DNA from: Candidatus Sungiibacteriota bacterium
GTDB lineage: Bacteria; Patescibacteria; Paceibacteria; Sungbacterales; SURF-37
DNA length: 64,000 nt
Assembly: GCA_016186145.1 (NCBI GenBank)
Contig: JACPMF010000009.1
Location: 46,025-110,024, forward strand
Reading direction: 5' to 3'
The number at the start of each line of letters is the position of its first letter. Position 1 is the first letter of the stretch. Under the pieces are notes generated by a model. It saw only the letters and a program-made list of their open reading frames with translations. It searched no databases and was not told the origin of the DNA. This document shows positions 55,095 to 62,820 of the stretch, piece after piece. The position numbers and the translations under genes are program-made.

Positions 55095-56831
55095 TCACAT
55101 CTCCTCCGGTGCATCAATTCCAAGAAGACCGAGCGCGTTTTTTATAGTTATTGCGGAAGCGCGCACGAGGTCTTTGCGAAACGATAATTTTATCTGATCG
55201 GGCTCTTTCAACACCGGATGCGAATGATAAAATTCGTTCACGCGCTGGGCGAAGAGAAAAAGATAATTTGCAAGAGTATTCGGCGTAAAATCTTTCAACG
55301 CGTCTTCGATAACTTCGGGGAGCCGAAGCAATGATACCAGAAGTTCGTGTTCGAGCTCGTCCGGTTCCGGCTTTCCGGCTACTTCAAAGTCAGGACCAAG
55401 GGATCCATCCACCTTTCTCAAAATACTCTTAAGGCGGGCATGAGTGTACTGAATATACGGACCGGTGTTACCCTCAAATGACAATGCGTCTTCCCATCGA
55501 AAAACAACATCGGACTTTCGGTGATGTGAAAGGTCAAAATATTTAAGAGCGCCGAGGCCGACAACCCCTGCAACCTTCTCGGCGTTTCCCAAATTAGGAT
55601 TTTTTTCTTTAATCACGGCAAAGGCCTTGCCGTGAGCTTCATCCAAAACAGCATCCAAAGAAATGGCCGTTCCTTTCCTGGTTGAAAAAGCGCCCTCCGG
55701 AGACGTCATAAAGCCGAATTCAACATGTTCACTCTCGCCAACCCCTCCAAAGCCCAGCAATTCAGCAACCCTAAAAACTTGTTTAAAATGGTGTGACTGG
55801 CGTATATCAACGACGTAAAGATTTCTAAAAAAGTCGTATTTCCCTTTTCGATATTGGATTGTTGCAAGGTCCCTAAGCAAATAAGTAGAGGCGCCGTCTG
55901 ATTTAATAAGAACCGCCTCATCAAGTTTTTCCGCAATAAGATCAACGACAATGGCTCCGTCAGTGGTTTTTTTTGCGATACTCTTCTCTAGCGCTAGCTC
56001 CACAATTTTCGGCATCACTTCTTCATAGGCGCTCTCGCCGCGATGTTCGTCAAACGGTAAAAGGTTGAGCCGCACAGCGCTTTCTTCCAATTTTTTCATT
56101 GAAACGTCAACCATCCACTCCCAAATTTCCCTGTTCTCCGGGTCCCCGCGCTCCATCTTGGCAAATTCCTCTTTCGCGCGTTCGCGACGGGAAGGGTCTT
56201 TTTCAATCCGCTCGTTTTCCTCAATATATAATTTCTCAAACACATCAAAGGGATCGCCGAGCTCGCCCATCGGCTTTCCGCCATACACTTCTTTATATGC
56301 CAGGAGCAAAATCCCGAACTGCGTTCCCCAATCGCCGACGTGGGTATCGGATACGGCATTGTACCCCTGCGAAAGAAGCATTCTCTTTATCGCGTCCCCG
56401 ATAACCGCGGACCGCAAATGCCCGACATGCGGACGCTTCGCGATGTTCAGCTGGAAGTATTCAACCACGACTGTTTTTCCGTTACCCTCATCGCTCTTTC
56501 CCCATTCGTCAGGAACTTTTAAAACATTTTCCAGTTCTCTAAAAAGAAATTTGTCTTTTATAGAGAAATTTATAAAACCCGGCGTAGCAATCTCAATTTT
56601 TGTTGTAAGTTGTTGGTCGTAAGTTGTAAGTTGTTCCACCAAAAGCCCCGCAACCTCCATCGGCGGCTTTTTCAGAACTTTTGCAAGCGCCAAAGCAATA
56701 TTAGAGGCATAATCGCCGTGTTCTAAACTTTCAGGAACCTCAACAGAAAAACCGGGGACAGCCTCGCCCTCCGGAATAATTTTTTCCGCCGCTTCCAAAA
56801 GCATTTTTCGTATCTCGCTGCGAAACATCAC
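55095..56831 (-). CDS. argS: arginyl-tRNA synthetase
   Basis: 578 residues. N-terminal Add-1 domain, then class I core: QLNIAKRPHVGHLRSAVIGD (HIGH-type HVGH), SDTHVGDWGTQFG, TRKGTAISLDAVLDEA (KMSKS-equivalent degenerate, as in many ArgRS), and the DALR anticodon domain ending in KNALGLLGIDAPEEM. In the Add-1 domain VEQLTTYDQQLTTKIEIATP carries a short in-frame insertion whose DNA (56599-56635) is GTTGTAAGTTG-type repeat. Charges tRNA-Arg. Confidence 0.96.
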   Translation of the reverse strand: MMFRSEIRKMLLEAAEKIIPEGEAVPGFSVEVPESLEHGDYASNIALALAKVLKKPPMEVAGLLVEQLTTYDQQLTTKIEIATPGFINFSIKDKFLFRELENVLKVPDEWGKSDEGNGKTVVVEYFQLNIAKRPHVGHLRSAVIGDAIKRMLLSQGYNAVSDTHVGDWGTQFGILLLAYKEVYGGKPMGELGDPFDVFEKLYIEENERIEKDPSRRERAKEEFAKMERGDPENREIWEWMVDVSMKKLEESAVRLNLLPFDEHRGESAYEEVMPKIVELALEKSIAKKTTDGAIVVDLIAEKLDEAVLIKSDGASTYLLRDLATIQYRKGKYDFFRNLYVVDIRQSHHFKQVFRVAELLGFGGVGESEHVEFGFMTSPEGAFSTRKGTAISLDAVLDEAHGKAFAVIKEKNPNLGNAEKVAGVVGLGALKYFDLSHHRKSDVVFRWEDALSFEGNTGPYIQYTHARLKSILRKVDGSLGPDFEVAGKPEPDELEHELLVSLLRLPEVIEDALKDFTPNTLANYLFLFAQRVNEFYHSHPVLKEPDQIKLSFRKDLVRASAITIKNALGLLGIDAPEEM

Positions 56832-56901
56832 CTATAATTTATCAGGTTTCGCCATAATAATAAACCGCCGCAGCCTAAGCCGTGGCGGAGTTATTGCGAG
56901 G

Positions 56902-57318
56902 TTACTTTTTCAAGGAGCGGATAAATAAAACAAGAGCGCCAACTTCATCGTTGGAGAGCCACGGGTGGCCGGCCATCTCGGGATTTTCTTTCTTCCCTTC
57001 TCGTATAACTTTCTTCAATTCAGCGTCGGTCTTCTTTTGCACATACTCGCTTGCCAGATTCGCCGCCTCTTTCTTCATCCCCGGCATTGATTTGGTTCCG
57101 CCGGGACCATGGCACGGCTCACACTCAACGGCAAAAATTTTTTTGCCAAGCTCAATGCTTGGCGCAGGAGAAACCGCCGTCAAAGCAGCCCCCTCGCCAA
57201 CCTCTTGCGGCTTTTCAACCATAGCGTCGCGCTTTTGATTACCAGCCGGCAAGAGCATTAAAAAGAAAAGCAAGAACACTAAATAGAGAATGGCTGCGGA
57301 GACGAGGGCCCTTCCCAT
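56902..57318 (-). CDS. cytochrome c-like protein, membrane-anchored
   Basis: 138 residues from MGRALVSAAILYLVFLLFFL, a signal anchor; AAGGAG lies 10 nt before this ATG. C-terminal single-heme cytochrome c domain: FAVECEPCHGPGG (C66-x-x-C69-H70), SMPGMKK, and a candidate axial Met in NPEMAGHPWLSNDEVGALVLFIRSL, the usual class I C-terminal pattern. Respiratory chains and heme maturation are usually missing in Patescibacteria, so this is unexpected. It may serve a partial electron-transfer chain or be acquired. An upstream ATG at 57402 would put repeat-hairpin sequence in the protein. Confidence 0.83.
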   Translation of the reverse strand: MGRALVSAAILYLVFLLFFLMLLPAGNQKRDAMVEKPQEVGEGAALTAVSPAPSIELGKKIFAVECEPCHGPGGTKSMPGMKKEAANLASEYVQKKTDAELKKVIREGKKENPEMAGHPWLSNDEVGALVLFIRSLKK

Positions 57319-57402
57319 CGCGCGACACTCCTTTTTTTCAAAAAACAATTCACCTAATTCAGTTACCCCATCGTAGGAAACAAAAATGGGGCCGTCAAGC
57401 AA

Positions 57403-57482
57403 ACCCCGCTAGAACGGACGTTTTGCGACCGACCAATAGGGGTATTACATTCTCACAAAAACCGGAGACGTTCTAACGGGGT
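57403..57482. repeat. hairpin-B-type inverted repeat
   Basis: ACCCCGCTAGAACG ... CGTTCTAACGGGGT arms; same termini as hairpin B of the three-hairpin elements. Lies between the 93-residue gene and the cytochrome gene. Confidence 0.75.
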
Positions 57483-57533
57483 AAATTAAAAACCGCAGGC
57501 TTACCCCGCGGGTGCAATAAAATTGATTTGAGC

Positions 57534-57815
57534 TTAGCCCCTGCGGCCGCTTGTCACATATTGATATGCAAGATCAAGTATTTCTACGGCTTCAAGCTCT
57601 CTCCACGCGCCGAATCCTTCTTTGGTATACATCAACTGGAAATCTACAAGATTAAACCCTTCACCCTTCATCTCACACGAAGGTTCACCGGGAACATGTT
57701 TCTCCCACAGCGTATATTCCCGGATACCGCGGCGGGCTCGTTCCGCGCGCACAAAAGATTTAACAGCTTCAAGTTTTTGCTCACTTTGCCCGTCAGTACC
57801 AGCTAGTTGACTCAT
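57534..57815 (-). CDS. hypothetical 93-residue protein
   Basis: AAAGGAGGCAACGTA precedes the ATG at 57815; earlier in-frame ATGs lack ribosome sites. MSQLAGTDGQSEQKLEAVKS, a basic helix (FVRAERARRGIREYTLWEKH), then a mixed region ending LDLAYQYVTSGRRG. Cytoplasmic, unrecognised. Divergent from smpB. Confidence 0.65.
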   Translation of the reverse strand: MSQLAGTDGQSEQKLEAVKSFVRAERARRGIREYTLWEKHVPGEPSCEMKGEGFNLVDFQLMYTKEGFGAWRELEAVEILDLAYQYVTSGRRG

Positions 57816-57863
57816 TACGTTGCCTCCTTTAGAAAAGAACCAAATCATTATACTATTTAGCAT

Positions 57864-58307
57864 ATGGCGGTTTATAGTGTCAACCGAAGAGCCTTGTTTG
57901 ATTACGAAATCCTCGAAACCTACGAGGCAGGCGTTGAGCTTTATGGGTTTGAAGTAAAAGCAGTAAAAACCGGCCACGTAAATATTGCGGGCTCGTATAT
58001 AGTAGTGCGGGGGGGCGAGGCATGGCTTCTAAACGCATCAATTCCACCGTATCAGCCAAAAAACACTCCGCCCGATTACGACGAAACGCGTTCGCGAAAA
58101 TTGCTTTTGCATAAATCGGAAATTAGAGAACTAATAGGAAAATCGGCGCAAAAGGGCTTGACTTTAATACCACTTCGGGTGTATGATAAGAAATCGCGGA
58201 TCAAGATTGAGTTCGGGCTCGGCCGCCACAAGAAAAAACACGATAAAAGGGAAACCATAAAAGAACGCGAAGCAGGACGGGAAATAGAAAGAGGGCTGAA
58301 GAATTAA
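57864..58307 (+). CDS. smpB: SsrA-binding protein SmpB
   Basis: 147 residues. RRALFDYEILETYEAGVELYGFEVKAVKTGHVNIAGSYI is the conserved beta-barrel, with PPYQPKNTPPDYDETRSRKLLLHKSEI and a basic C-terminal tail (HKKKHDKRETIKEREAGRE) that becomes helical in the ribosomal A site. Needed for tmRNA function; tmRNA follows 63 bp downstream. TATACT lies about 10 bp before the ATG, so the mRNA is leaderless or nearly so. Confidence 0.96.
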   Translation: MAVYSVNRRALFDYEILETYEAGVELYGFEVKAVKTGHVNIAGSYIVVRGGEAWLLNASIPPYQPKNTPPDYDETRSRKLLLHKSEIRELIGKSAQKGLTLIPLRVYDKKSRIKIEFGLGRHKKKHDKRETIKEREAGREIERGLKN

Positions 58308-58370
58308 GTAACTCGCCTTCGCGATCTTTACGGGCTTTGCCCGTCGAAGCTCGCTACGGCGAGCGAAGAC

Positions 58371-58783
58371 GGGGGTGAAAGGCCTCGACGGGATGTTGAC
58401 AATTCAATATGCGAAGCGAGGACGTAGGGTTACCTCGTAAATCAGCGCTACATCCAAATAAGTGCAAACTTATTCTCACGCGTAGCATCAATTTTCTCTT
58501 TCGAGAAACTTGGGCTCGCGCCTGTTTACGCTTAAGCTAGAACTTAACGGTTCAGCTGCGTAAGCCATTCGCCTGTCAAAGCTTGTGAGACAGACCGCGA
58601 GTGTCATACTTCAAGCTCGATTCCTGCATGCGTTCCGGGTGCCGGAGTGACAAACACCGAACTTAGCTTGCATGAGTTTTCGCTCTGTTATTACTCGGCA
58701 AGCAAAACACCAACAGAGCTATCTTCGTAGAGGTATTGGATACAAAAACATTTCGGACGCCGGTTCAATTCCGACCACCTCCA
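58371..58783 (+). ncRNA. ssrA: transfer-messenger RNA (tmRNA)
   Basis: tRNA-like ends pair: GGGGGTG (58371-58377) with CACCTCC (58776-58782); T-arm CCGG-TTCAATT-CCG. The tag frame resumes at GCA (58464) and reads A-NLFSRVASIFSFEKLGLAPVY-A to TAA at 58533-58535: 23 residues, about twice the E. coli tag, ending VYA instead of LAA. Pseudoknot-like stems follow (CTTGTGAGACAG etc.). smpB is directly upstream. CCA not encoded. Confidence 0.93.
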
Positions 58784-58834
58784 TTCGACTCGCCCCTCGA
58801 TAAATCTCGGGGCTCGCTCATGGTAAACCACCTT
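58784..58834. repeat. RNA-3'-end-linked repeat after tmRNA
   Basis: TTCGACTCGC ... GCTCATGGTAAACCACC immediately after the tmRNA 3' end. The same pattern (TTCGACTCGC / CTCGTGGTAAACC) follows tRNA-Met, tRNA-Leu(TAA) and tRNA-Lys. Confidence 0.65.
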
Positions 58835-58856
58835 AAATCCCTTAAGGGATTTTTTG
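58835..58856 (+). terminator. tmRNA terminator
   Basis: AAATCCC-TTAA-GGGATTTTTT. Confidence 0.85.
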
Positions 58857-58926
58857 TTCACCTGCCCGAACAAACGAAGTTTGTTTTAGGGCATTTAATA
58901 AGTTGTAACAAGTTATGATAGTGCAC

Positions 58927-58957
58927 TAAAAACATCCGCTTAAATAGCGGGTGTTTT
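58927..58957. terminator. hairpin terminator
   Basis: AAAAACATCCGC-TTAAATA-GCGGGTGTTTTT, bidirectional, just upstream of the next promoter. Confidence 0.75.
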
Positions 58958-58962
58958 TGACA

Positions 58963-58991
58963 TTGACTTTAACACAAAAAGGTGGTATAAT
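58963..58991 (+). promoter_or_regulatory. consensus sigma70 promoter
   Basis: TTGACT - 17 nt - TATAAT. Confidence 0.82.
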
Positions 58992-59033
58992 GTGGTTATA
59001 AAATCTGTTCTTTAAGAAAACACTGGCTAGTTT

Positions 59034-59085
59034 CCTTGCGACATAAGAGGGCTGAATATTTTTTCAGCGTTGCTACGTCGCAAGG
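59034..59085 (+). promoter_or_regulatory. 5' UTR hairpin of the GC-rich cassette gene
   Basis: CCTTGCGAC ... GTCGCAAGG enclosing GCTGAATATTTTTTCAGC, in the leader between promoter and Shine-Dalgarno. Could stabilise the mRNA or regulate translation. Confidence 0.6.
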
Positions 59086-59120
59086 AGTTCGAAACGAAAC
59101 TCGAAACCAAGGAGGAGACG

Positions 59121-60182
59121 ATGAGGAACGTCGAGCTGATCAAGGGGAAGTGCGCGATCTGCCGAGGCCCGATCGACAAGGAGTGGGCCGGCGAGGACCC
59201 GTCGCTCGGAACGAGGTGCCGCAACTGTTCGTTCAAGAATCCCGAGCAGAAGGTCTTCGGACGGAAGAACGTGGAGATCAACGTTAAGAAGCAGGTCGTC
59301 TTCGATCCGCTCTTCGGTCGGTACGAGTATCACTTCGACTGGAAGGGTTCGCGGATCATGGTCAACGGCAAGGTCGGCACCATCGTCAGGCCGCAAGGAG
59401 ACGGCGACTTCGTCCGGTTCGAAGGCGAAGAGACAGGTCTCGGAACGTTCATCAAAGGCGTCGGCTACTGGGACCTCCTGCGTATCTACAAGGCGCGGGG
59501 TGGTGACGCCACGCCTCCACCGCTCTCCTTCCCGCTCTACGTGCCGGAGAAGGCCGAGCTCCTGACCAAGCCAACCCTTCGCGTCAATGTCGATGTCGAC
59601 GAGCGACAGAAGACGATCACCTCGGTCTGGGTCGGCGAGAATCGGGGCACGTTCACTCGCTTCGGCGAGGGCCCGGAGCCCCCTGTTCTCACGATGCTCC
59701 ACGCCTTCACGAACCTCTATGTTCGGTACAAATTCGGCCTTGCGCCGAACTACATCTGTGAGGGCGGGTTCATCGGCAAGAACTTCGAGGTCCGGAATGG
59801 CATGTTCGGGCCAGTGGCCATCTCTGTTCGGACGGGACCCTTCGGCGAGCCGTTCGATCACGTCCGTACGCCAGAGGACTTCCTGCGCTACGACACTGTC
59901 CACGCGTTACTCGGCCAGGTCTACGAGTGTGAACAGTCGCGGCCGGAAGTGCTCGGTCAGGACGCCGACGCCACCACCGTGCTCTCGACATGGATGTTCG
60001 TGATGACCACCCTCCTGCGTTACGACTGGCGCCGTGAGCCGTACGAAACCATCGCTGACGTCTGGCAGTGCTACTGCCGGATGCAGGATATCCTCCTCAA
60101 CATCATGCCGATCGAGGAGCTGCAGGGCGCGCTCGACTACGCTCGCAAGGGCGAGATGAAGCACGCCGGCCGCAGCTTCTAA
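59121..60182 (+). CDS. hypothetical zinc-ribbon protein, GC-rich cassette
   Basis: 353 residues from the ATG preceded by AAGGAGGAGACG. N-terminal zinc ribbon CAICRGPI ... CRNCSFKNP (about 11-36), then a long alpha/beta region with no recognised family, including a possible jelly-roll-like stretch (YEYHFDWKGSRIMVNGKVGT) and a helical C-terminus (MQDILLNIMPIEELQGALDY). Nearly all codons are GC-ending, in sharp contrast to smpB before and infC after. Own consensus promoter, leader hairpin, strong ribosome site and terminator. Likely acquired or separately evolving; function unknown. Confidence 0.7.
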   Translation: MRNVELIKGKCAICRGPIDKEWAGEDPSLGTRCRNCSFKNPEQKVFGRKNVEINVKKQVVFDPLFGRYEYHFDWKGSRIMVNGKVGTIVRPQGDGDFVRFEGEETGLGTFIKGVGYWDLLRIYKARGGDATPPPLSFPLYVPEKAELLTKPTLRVNVDVDERQKTITSVWVGENRGTFTRFGEGPEPPVLTMLHAFTNLYVRYKFGLAPNYICEGGFIGKNFEVRNGMFGPVAISVRTGPFGEPFDHVRTPEDFLRYDTVHALLGQVYECEQSRPEVLGQDADATTVLSTWMFVMTTLLRYDWRREPYETIADVWQCYCRMQDILLNIMPIEELQGALDYARKGEMKHAGRSF

Positions 60183-60220
60183 CCTTAACGGCGTGCCAGC
60201 GCCACAACAACTTCAACAGA

Positions 60221-60250
60221 CGAAGCTCCTGGCAGGGCTTCGTTTTTATA
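60221..60250 (+). terminator. intrinsic terminator
   Basis: ACGAAGC-loop-GCTTCGT then TTTTATATT, 38 bp after the cassette gene. Confidence 0.88.
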
Positions 60251-60285
60251 TTGTAAAAAGAAAACAACTATCATCGTATAAAAGC

Positions 60286-60553
60286 ATGGCAAAGAAAAAA
60301 AATAACCATGGAAATGCTCGCCGCGATGGTAAAACGCGGCTTTGATCAAGCCGCGACCAAAGAAGAAATTACCGGGCTTAAACGGGAGATGGCGCTTTTC
60401 CGAGATCAACTAGAACGGCTTGGCGCCGATGTACACGACATCAAAATCACCCTCGGCCTGATGACGAGGGCTGTTGCCTCGCAAGAAGTGGAAATCAAAA
60501 ACCTTCAACACCGAATGGTGCGCATCGAAAAGAAAGTCGGCCTTGCCAGATAG
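60286..60553 (+). CDS. small coiled-coil protein with a poly-A frameshift near its start
   Basis: The uninterrupted frame from 60308 gives MEMLAAMVKRGFDQAATKEE and a coiled coil to VGLAR (81 residues). A better start lies at 60286 (ATGGCAAAG), but eight consecutive As (60295-60302) put it out of frame; with seven As it would read MAKKKITMEMLAAMVKRGFD, the usual form of such proteins. Either transcriptional slippage on A8, an assembly error, or the internal ATG is used. Function unknown; typical CPR coiled-coil ORF. Confidence 0.6.
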
Positions 60554-60587
60554 TAAATGCGCGGAACAACTAATTTTGTTCAAGCTA

Positions 60588-60609
60588 CTCCGCTCCGGCG
60601 GGTTTTTTG
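60588..60609 (+). terminator. probable intrinsic terminator
   Basis: Short CCGC-TCCG-GCGG stem followed by GTTTTTT. Confidence 0.5.
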
Positions 60610-60733
60610 ATAACAAAGCCGCAATGAAACAAATAATTGCTGCTGGATCAGCACAAGAGAACCCGCTGCATTGACTTTGGAAGACAAATCAAATACATTG
60701 CATATATAATTATCAGCAGCTAACTTTTTACCT

Positions 60734-61234
60734 ATCCAAAGACGTTACCGAATCAACCAACAAATACGCACCTCTCCGGTCAGGGTCGTGGATGAAAAAG
60801 GGCAAATCGGAGTACTGCCGCTTGAAGAGGCGCTGAAGCTTGCGCACGAACGGAAACTCGACCTCGTCGAAATTGCGCCAACCGCAAAGCCGCCGGTAGT
60901 GAAAATCATTGACTTCGGCAAATTCAAATACGAAAAGGAACGAACCGAACGGGAGCATCGAGGGAAACAAAAAGAGACGGAAACAAAAATGCTCCGCATC
61001 GGCTACAACACCGGGAAACACGATCTTGAACGCTACGCCGGAAAAGCAAAAGACTTTTTGGAAGAAAAAAATAAAGTGCGGATCGACATGGTGCTTCGGG
61101 GCCGTGAAAAAGCCCACCGAGACTTCGCAAAAAAACGTTTTGAAGAATTTTTAGCGCTTATCCCGAATCACGCCCTCGACGCACCGATCAAATCAACACC
61201 GCAAGGATTCACAGGAACCATACGGCCGGCATAA
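60734..61234 (+). CDS. infC: translation initiation factor IF-3 with probable AUC start
   Basis: 166 residues. The family N-terminus (QRRYRINQQIRTSPVRVV then DEKGQIG) is in frame upstream of the first standard start (GTG 60788), but the open stretch back to the TAA contains no ATG/GTG/TTG; the ATC at 60734 fits the position of the AUU/AUC start that infC uses for autoregulation. Core: LDLVEIAPTAKPPVVKIIDFGKFKY and the C-terminal domain with VRIDMVLRGREKAHRDFA. Followed by rpmI and rplT, the canonical operon. Confidence 0.9.
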   Translation: MQRRYRINQQIRTSPVRVVDEKGQIGVLPLEEALKLAHERKLDLVEIAPTAKPPVVKIIDFGKFKYEKERTEREHRGKQKETETKMLRIGYNTGKHDLERYAGKAKDFLEEKNKVRIDMVLRGREKAHRDFAKKRFEEFLALIPNHALDAPIKSTPQGFTGTIRPA

Positions 61235-61322
61235 CGCATGTTTAAAGAAAAACGCTTTACAAAAATGCGAACAGAACGCGCGGAAAAACGCCTAAATCCG
61301 CCTGAGAGAACAACAGCCCAAC

Positions 61323-61508
61323 ATGAAACCAAACAAATCAATACTTAAACGCATAAAAATAACAAGTACGGGGAAACTGATCCGCCGAAAAGCGCGGCTG
61401 AATCATTTTAACGCGAAGGCGTCACGCAAGGTCCAACGCCGCCAAGCGCAATCAGTAGCAGTGACTGGGACGTACGAAAAAATGTTTCGCCGCTACCTCG
61501 CGGCGTAA
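61323..61508 (+). CDS. rpmI: 50S ribosomal protein L35
   Basis: 61 residues: MKPNKSILKRIKITSTGKLI followed by RRKARLNHFNAKASRKVQRR and TGTYEKMFRRYLAA. Basic L35 pattern (K-x-R ... H-x-x-x-K), in the infC-rpmI-rplT order. Confidence 0.94.
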   Translation: MKPNKSILKRIKITSTGKLIRRKARLNHFNAKASRKVQRRQAQSVAVTGTYEKMFRRYLAA

Positions 61509-61509
61509 C

Positions 61510-61577
61510 CAACAACTAACAACCAACGACTAACAACATAATTCGTCGTGTGTTGTAAGTTGTTAGTTACGAAGTAT
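61510..61577. repeat. word-type inverted repeat between rpmI and rplT
   Basis: ACCAACAACTAACAACCAACG ... GTTGTAAGTTGTTAGTTACG arms; the same GTTGTAAGTTG words lie in-frame in argS and, as GGTTGTAGGTTG, in ileS. (Left arm shown abbreviated.). Confidence 0.75.
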
Positions 61578-61578
61578 T

Positions 61579-61923
61579 ATGACACGAGTCAAAAGAGGCG
61601 TTATCGCGCATAAAAAAAGAGAACGGCTTTTACGGCACGTCAAAGGGTTCAAATGGGGAAGAAAATCAAAAGAGCGGCAAGCTCGCGAGGCGATTTTGCA
61701 TAAATGGACAAACCAGTTCACATCGCGAAAATTAAAAAAACGCGACTTCCGCCGGCTTTGGAATGTCCAGATAAACGCGGGCGCCAGGCAAAACGGGCTT
61801 TCCTACAGCGTCTTCATTGCAGCCCTAAAAAAGAAGCACATCGAGCTTGACCGAAAAATTCTTGCAGCCCTCGCGGAGAAACATCCGGAAGTATTCAAAA
61901 AAATCGTTGAGACAGCCAAATAA
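61579..61923 (+). CDS. rplT: 50S ribosomal protein L20
   Basis: 114 residues: MTRVKRGVIAHKKRERLLRH, then KGFKWGRKSKERQAREAILH, FRRLWNVQINAGARQNGLSY and a C-terminal helix; full standard length. Binds 23S rRNA early in assembly and represses its operon in other bacteria. A terminator follows. Confidence 0.97.
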   Translation: MTRVKRGVIAHKKRERLLRHVKGFKWGRKSKERQAREAILHKWTNQFTSRKLKKRDFRRLWNVQINAGARQNGLSYSVFIAALKKKHIELDRKILAALAEKHPEVFKKIVETAK

Positions 61924-61949
61924 TAATGGGCCTCCGAATCTCTGCTTTT

Positions 61950-61987
61950 AAAACATCCCGCCTTCAGCGGGATGTTTTTTTGTTTTC
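61950..61987 (+). terminator. intrinsic terminator
   Basis: AACATCCCGC-CTTCA-GCGGGATGTT then TTTTTGTTTT. Confidence 0.92.
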
Positions 61988-62041
61988 CGTTTCCTCTTTA
62001 CAGCACCTCCGATAAATAAGTTCGTCCTCTCCCCTTACGCA

Positions 62042-62812
62042 TTACCCCTTCCCTCGCGCAAAAAGCGACAAAAGAAAAACACCGACCCCAAAAAGAATTA
62101 TCGTCGGTCCTGGCAGAAAGCCGTACAAAGAAGCAACAAGGGCGCCGCCAAAAGATATCACGCCGCCCAAGATCACGCTTAACATGATATACCCGGTGGT
62201 GCTTCGCGCGAGGTTTTTCGCGATAGAAGCCGGAATAATTGTAAGCGCCCCCATCAATAATGTTCCGACAAGCTTGATACCGAGCGCTACCGTAAAAGAA
62301 AAGACGAGAAGCAAAAGCAGATCCCAAAAACGGCTCCGGTCGCCAATTCTGGCAAGTTCCGGCGCAACGATATCAAACAAAAATTTCCCGGCAAACAGAA
62401 AAACAAGAGAACCCATCGCGACTGCCGAAAGAACTATAAAAGAAAACTCGAACAACGGAAGCTTCGGAAATTCTCCGAAAAGCGACTCAAGAAGTTCGAC
62501 GTCTGGAATAAAAATAACGCCGAGCGCAAGACTGGTCGTAAAAAGCAAACCGACAATGGCATCACCGTAAAGCCGCGTTTTTTCCTCAAGCCACCAGATA
62601 AGAAACGCGGCGCCCAAAAGAAAAACAACGACCCCCCAAAACGGATCAATACTAAAAGCGAGCGCAAGAGCGATTCCCGGCAGCGCGACATGAGAAAGCG
62701 CGTCCCCAACCAAAGCCATTCGCCGGAGAATGATAAATGCCCCCACCGCGCCGGATGCAACCCCGACACTTGCCGCAATAACCAACGATTGTATAAGAGT
62801 TTGTTGTTCCAT
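62042..62812 (-). CDS. znuB: metal ABC transporter permease (ZnuB/MntB type)
   Basis: 256 residues from MEQQTLIQSLVIAASVGVAS; an upstream in-frame ATG reads through the end of the ATPase gene and is rejected. ABC-3 family permease with about eight membrane helices; GAFIILRRMALVGDALSHVALPG is the diagnostic motif, followed by LVGTLLMGALTIIPASIAKN. Imports Zn, Mn or Fe. Lies 8 bp downstream of the ATPase gene. A solute-binding protein is not in the window. Confidence 0.92.
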   Translation of the reverse strand: MEQQTLIQSLVIAASVGVASGAVGAFIILRRMALVGDALSHVALPGIALALAFSIDPFWGVVVFLLGAAFLIWWLEEKTRLYGDAIVGLLFTTSLALGVIFIPDVELLESLFGEFPKLPLFEFSFIVLSAVAMGSLVFLFAGKFLFDIVAPELARIGDRSRFWDLLLLLVFSFTVALGIKLVGTLLMGALTIIPASIAKNLARSTTGYIMLSVILGGVISFGGALVASLYGFLPGPTIILFGVGVFLLSLFARGKG

Positions 62813-62820
62813 TTTTCCTT

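Noticed and set aside
59073..59903. - strand frame of 276 codons
   Set aside because: Antisense shadow of the GC-rich cassette gene; the + strand gene has promoter, ribosome site, zinc ribbon and terminator.
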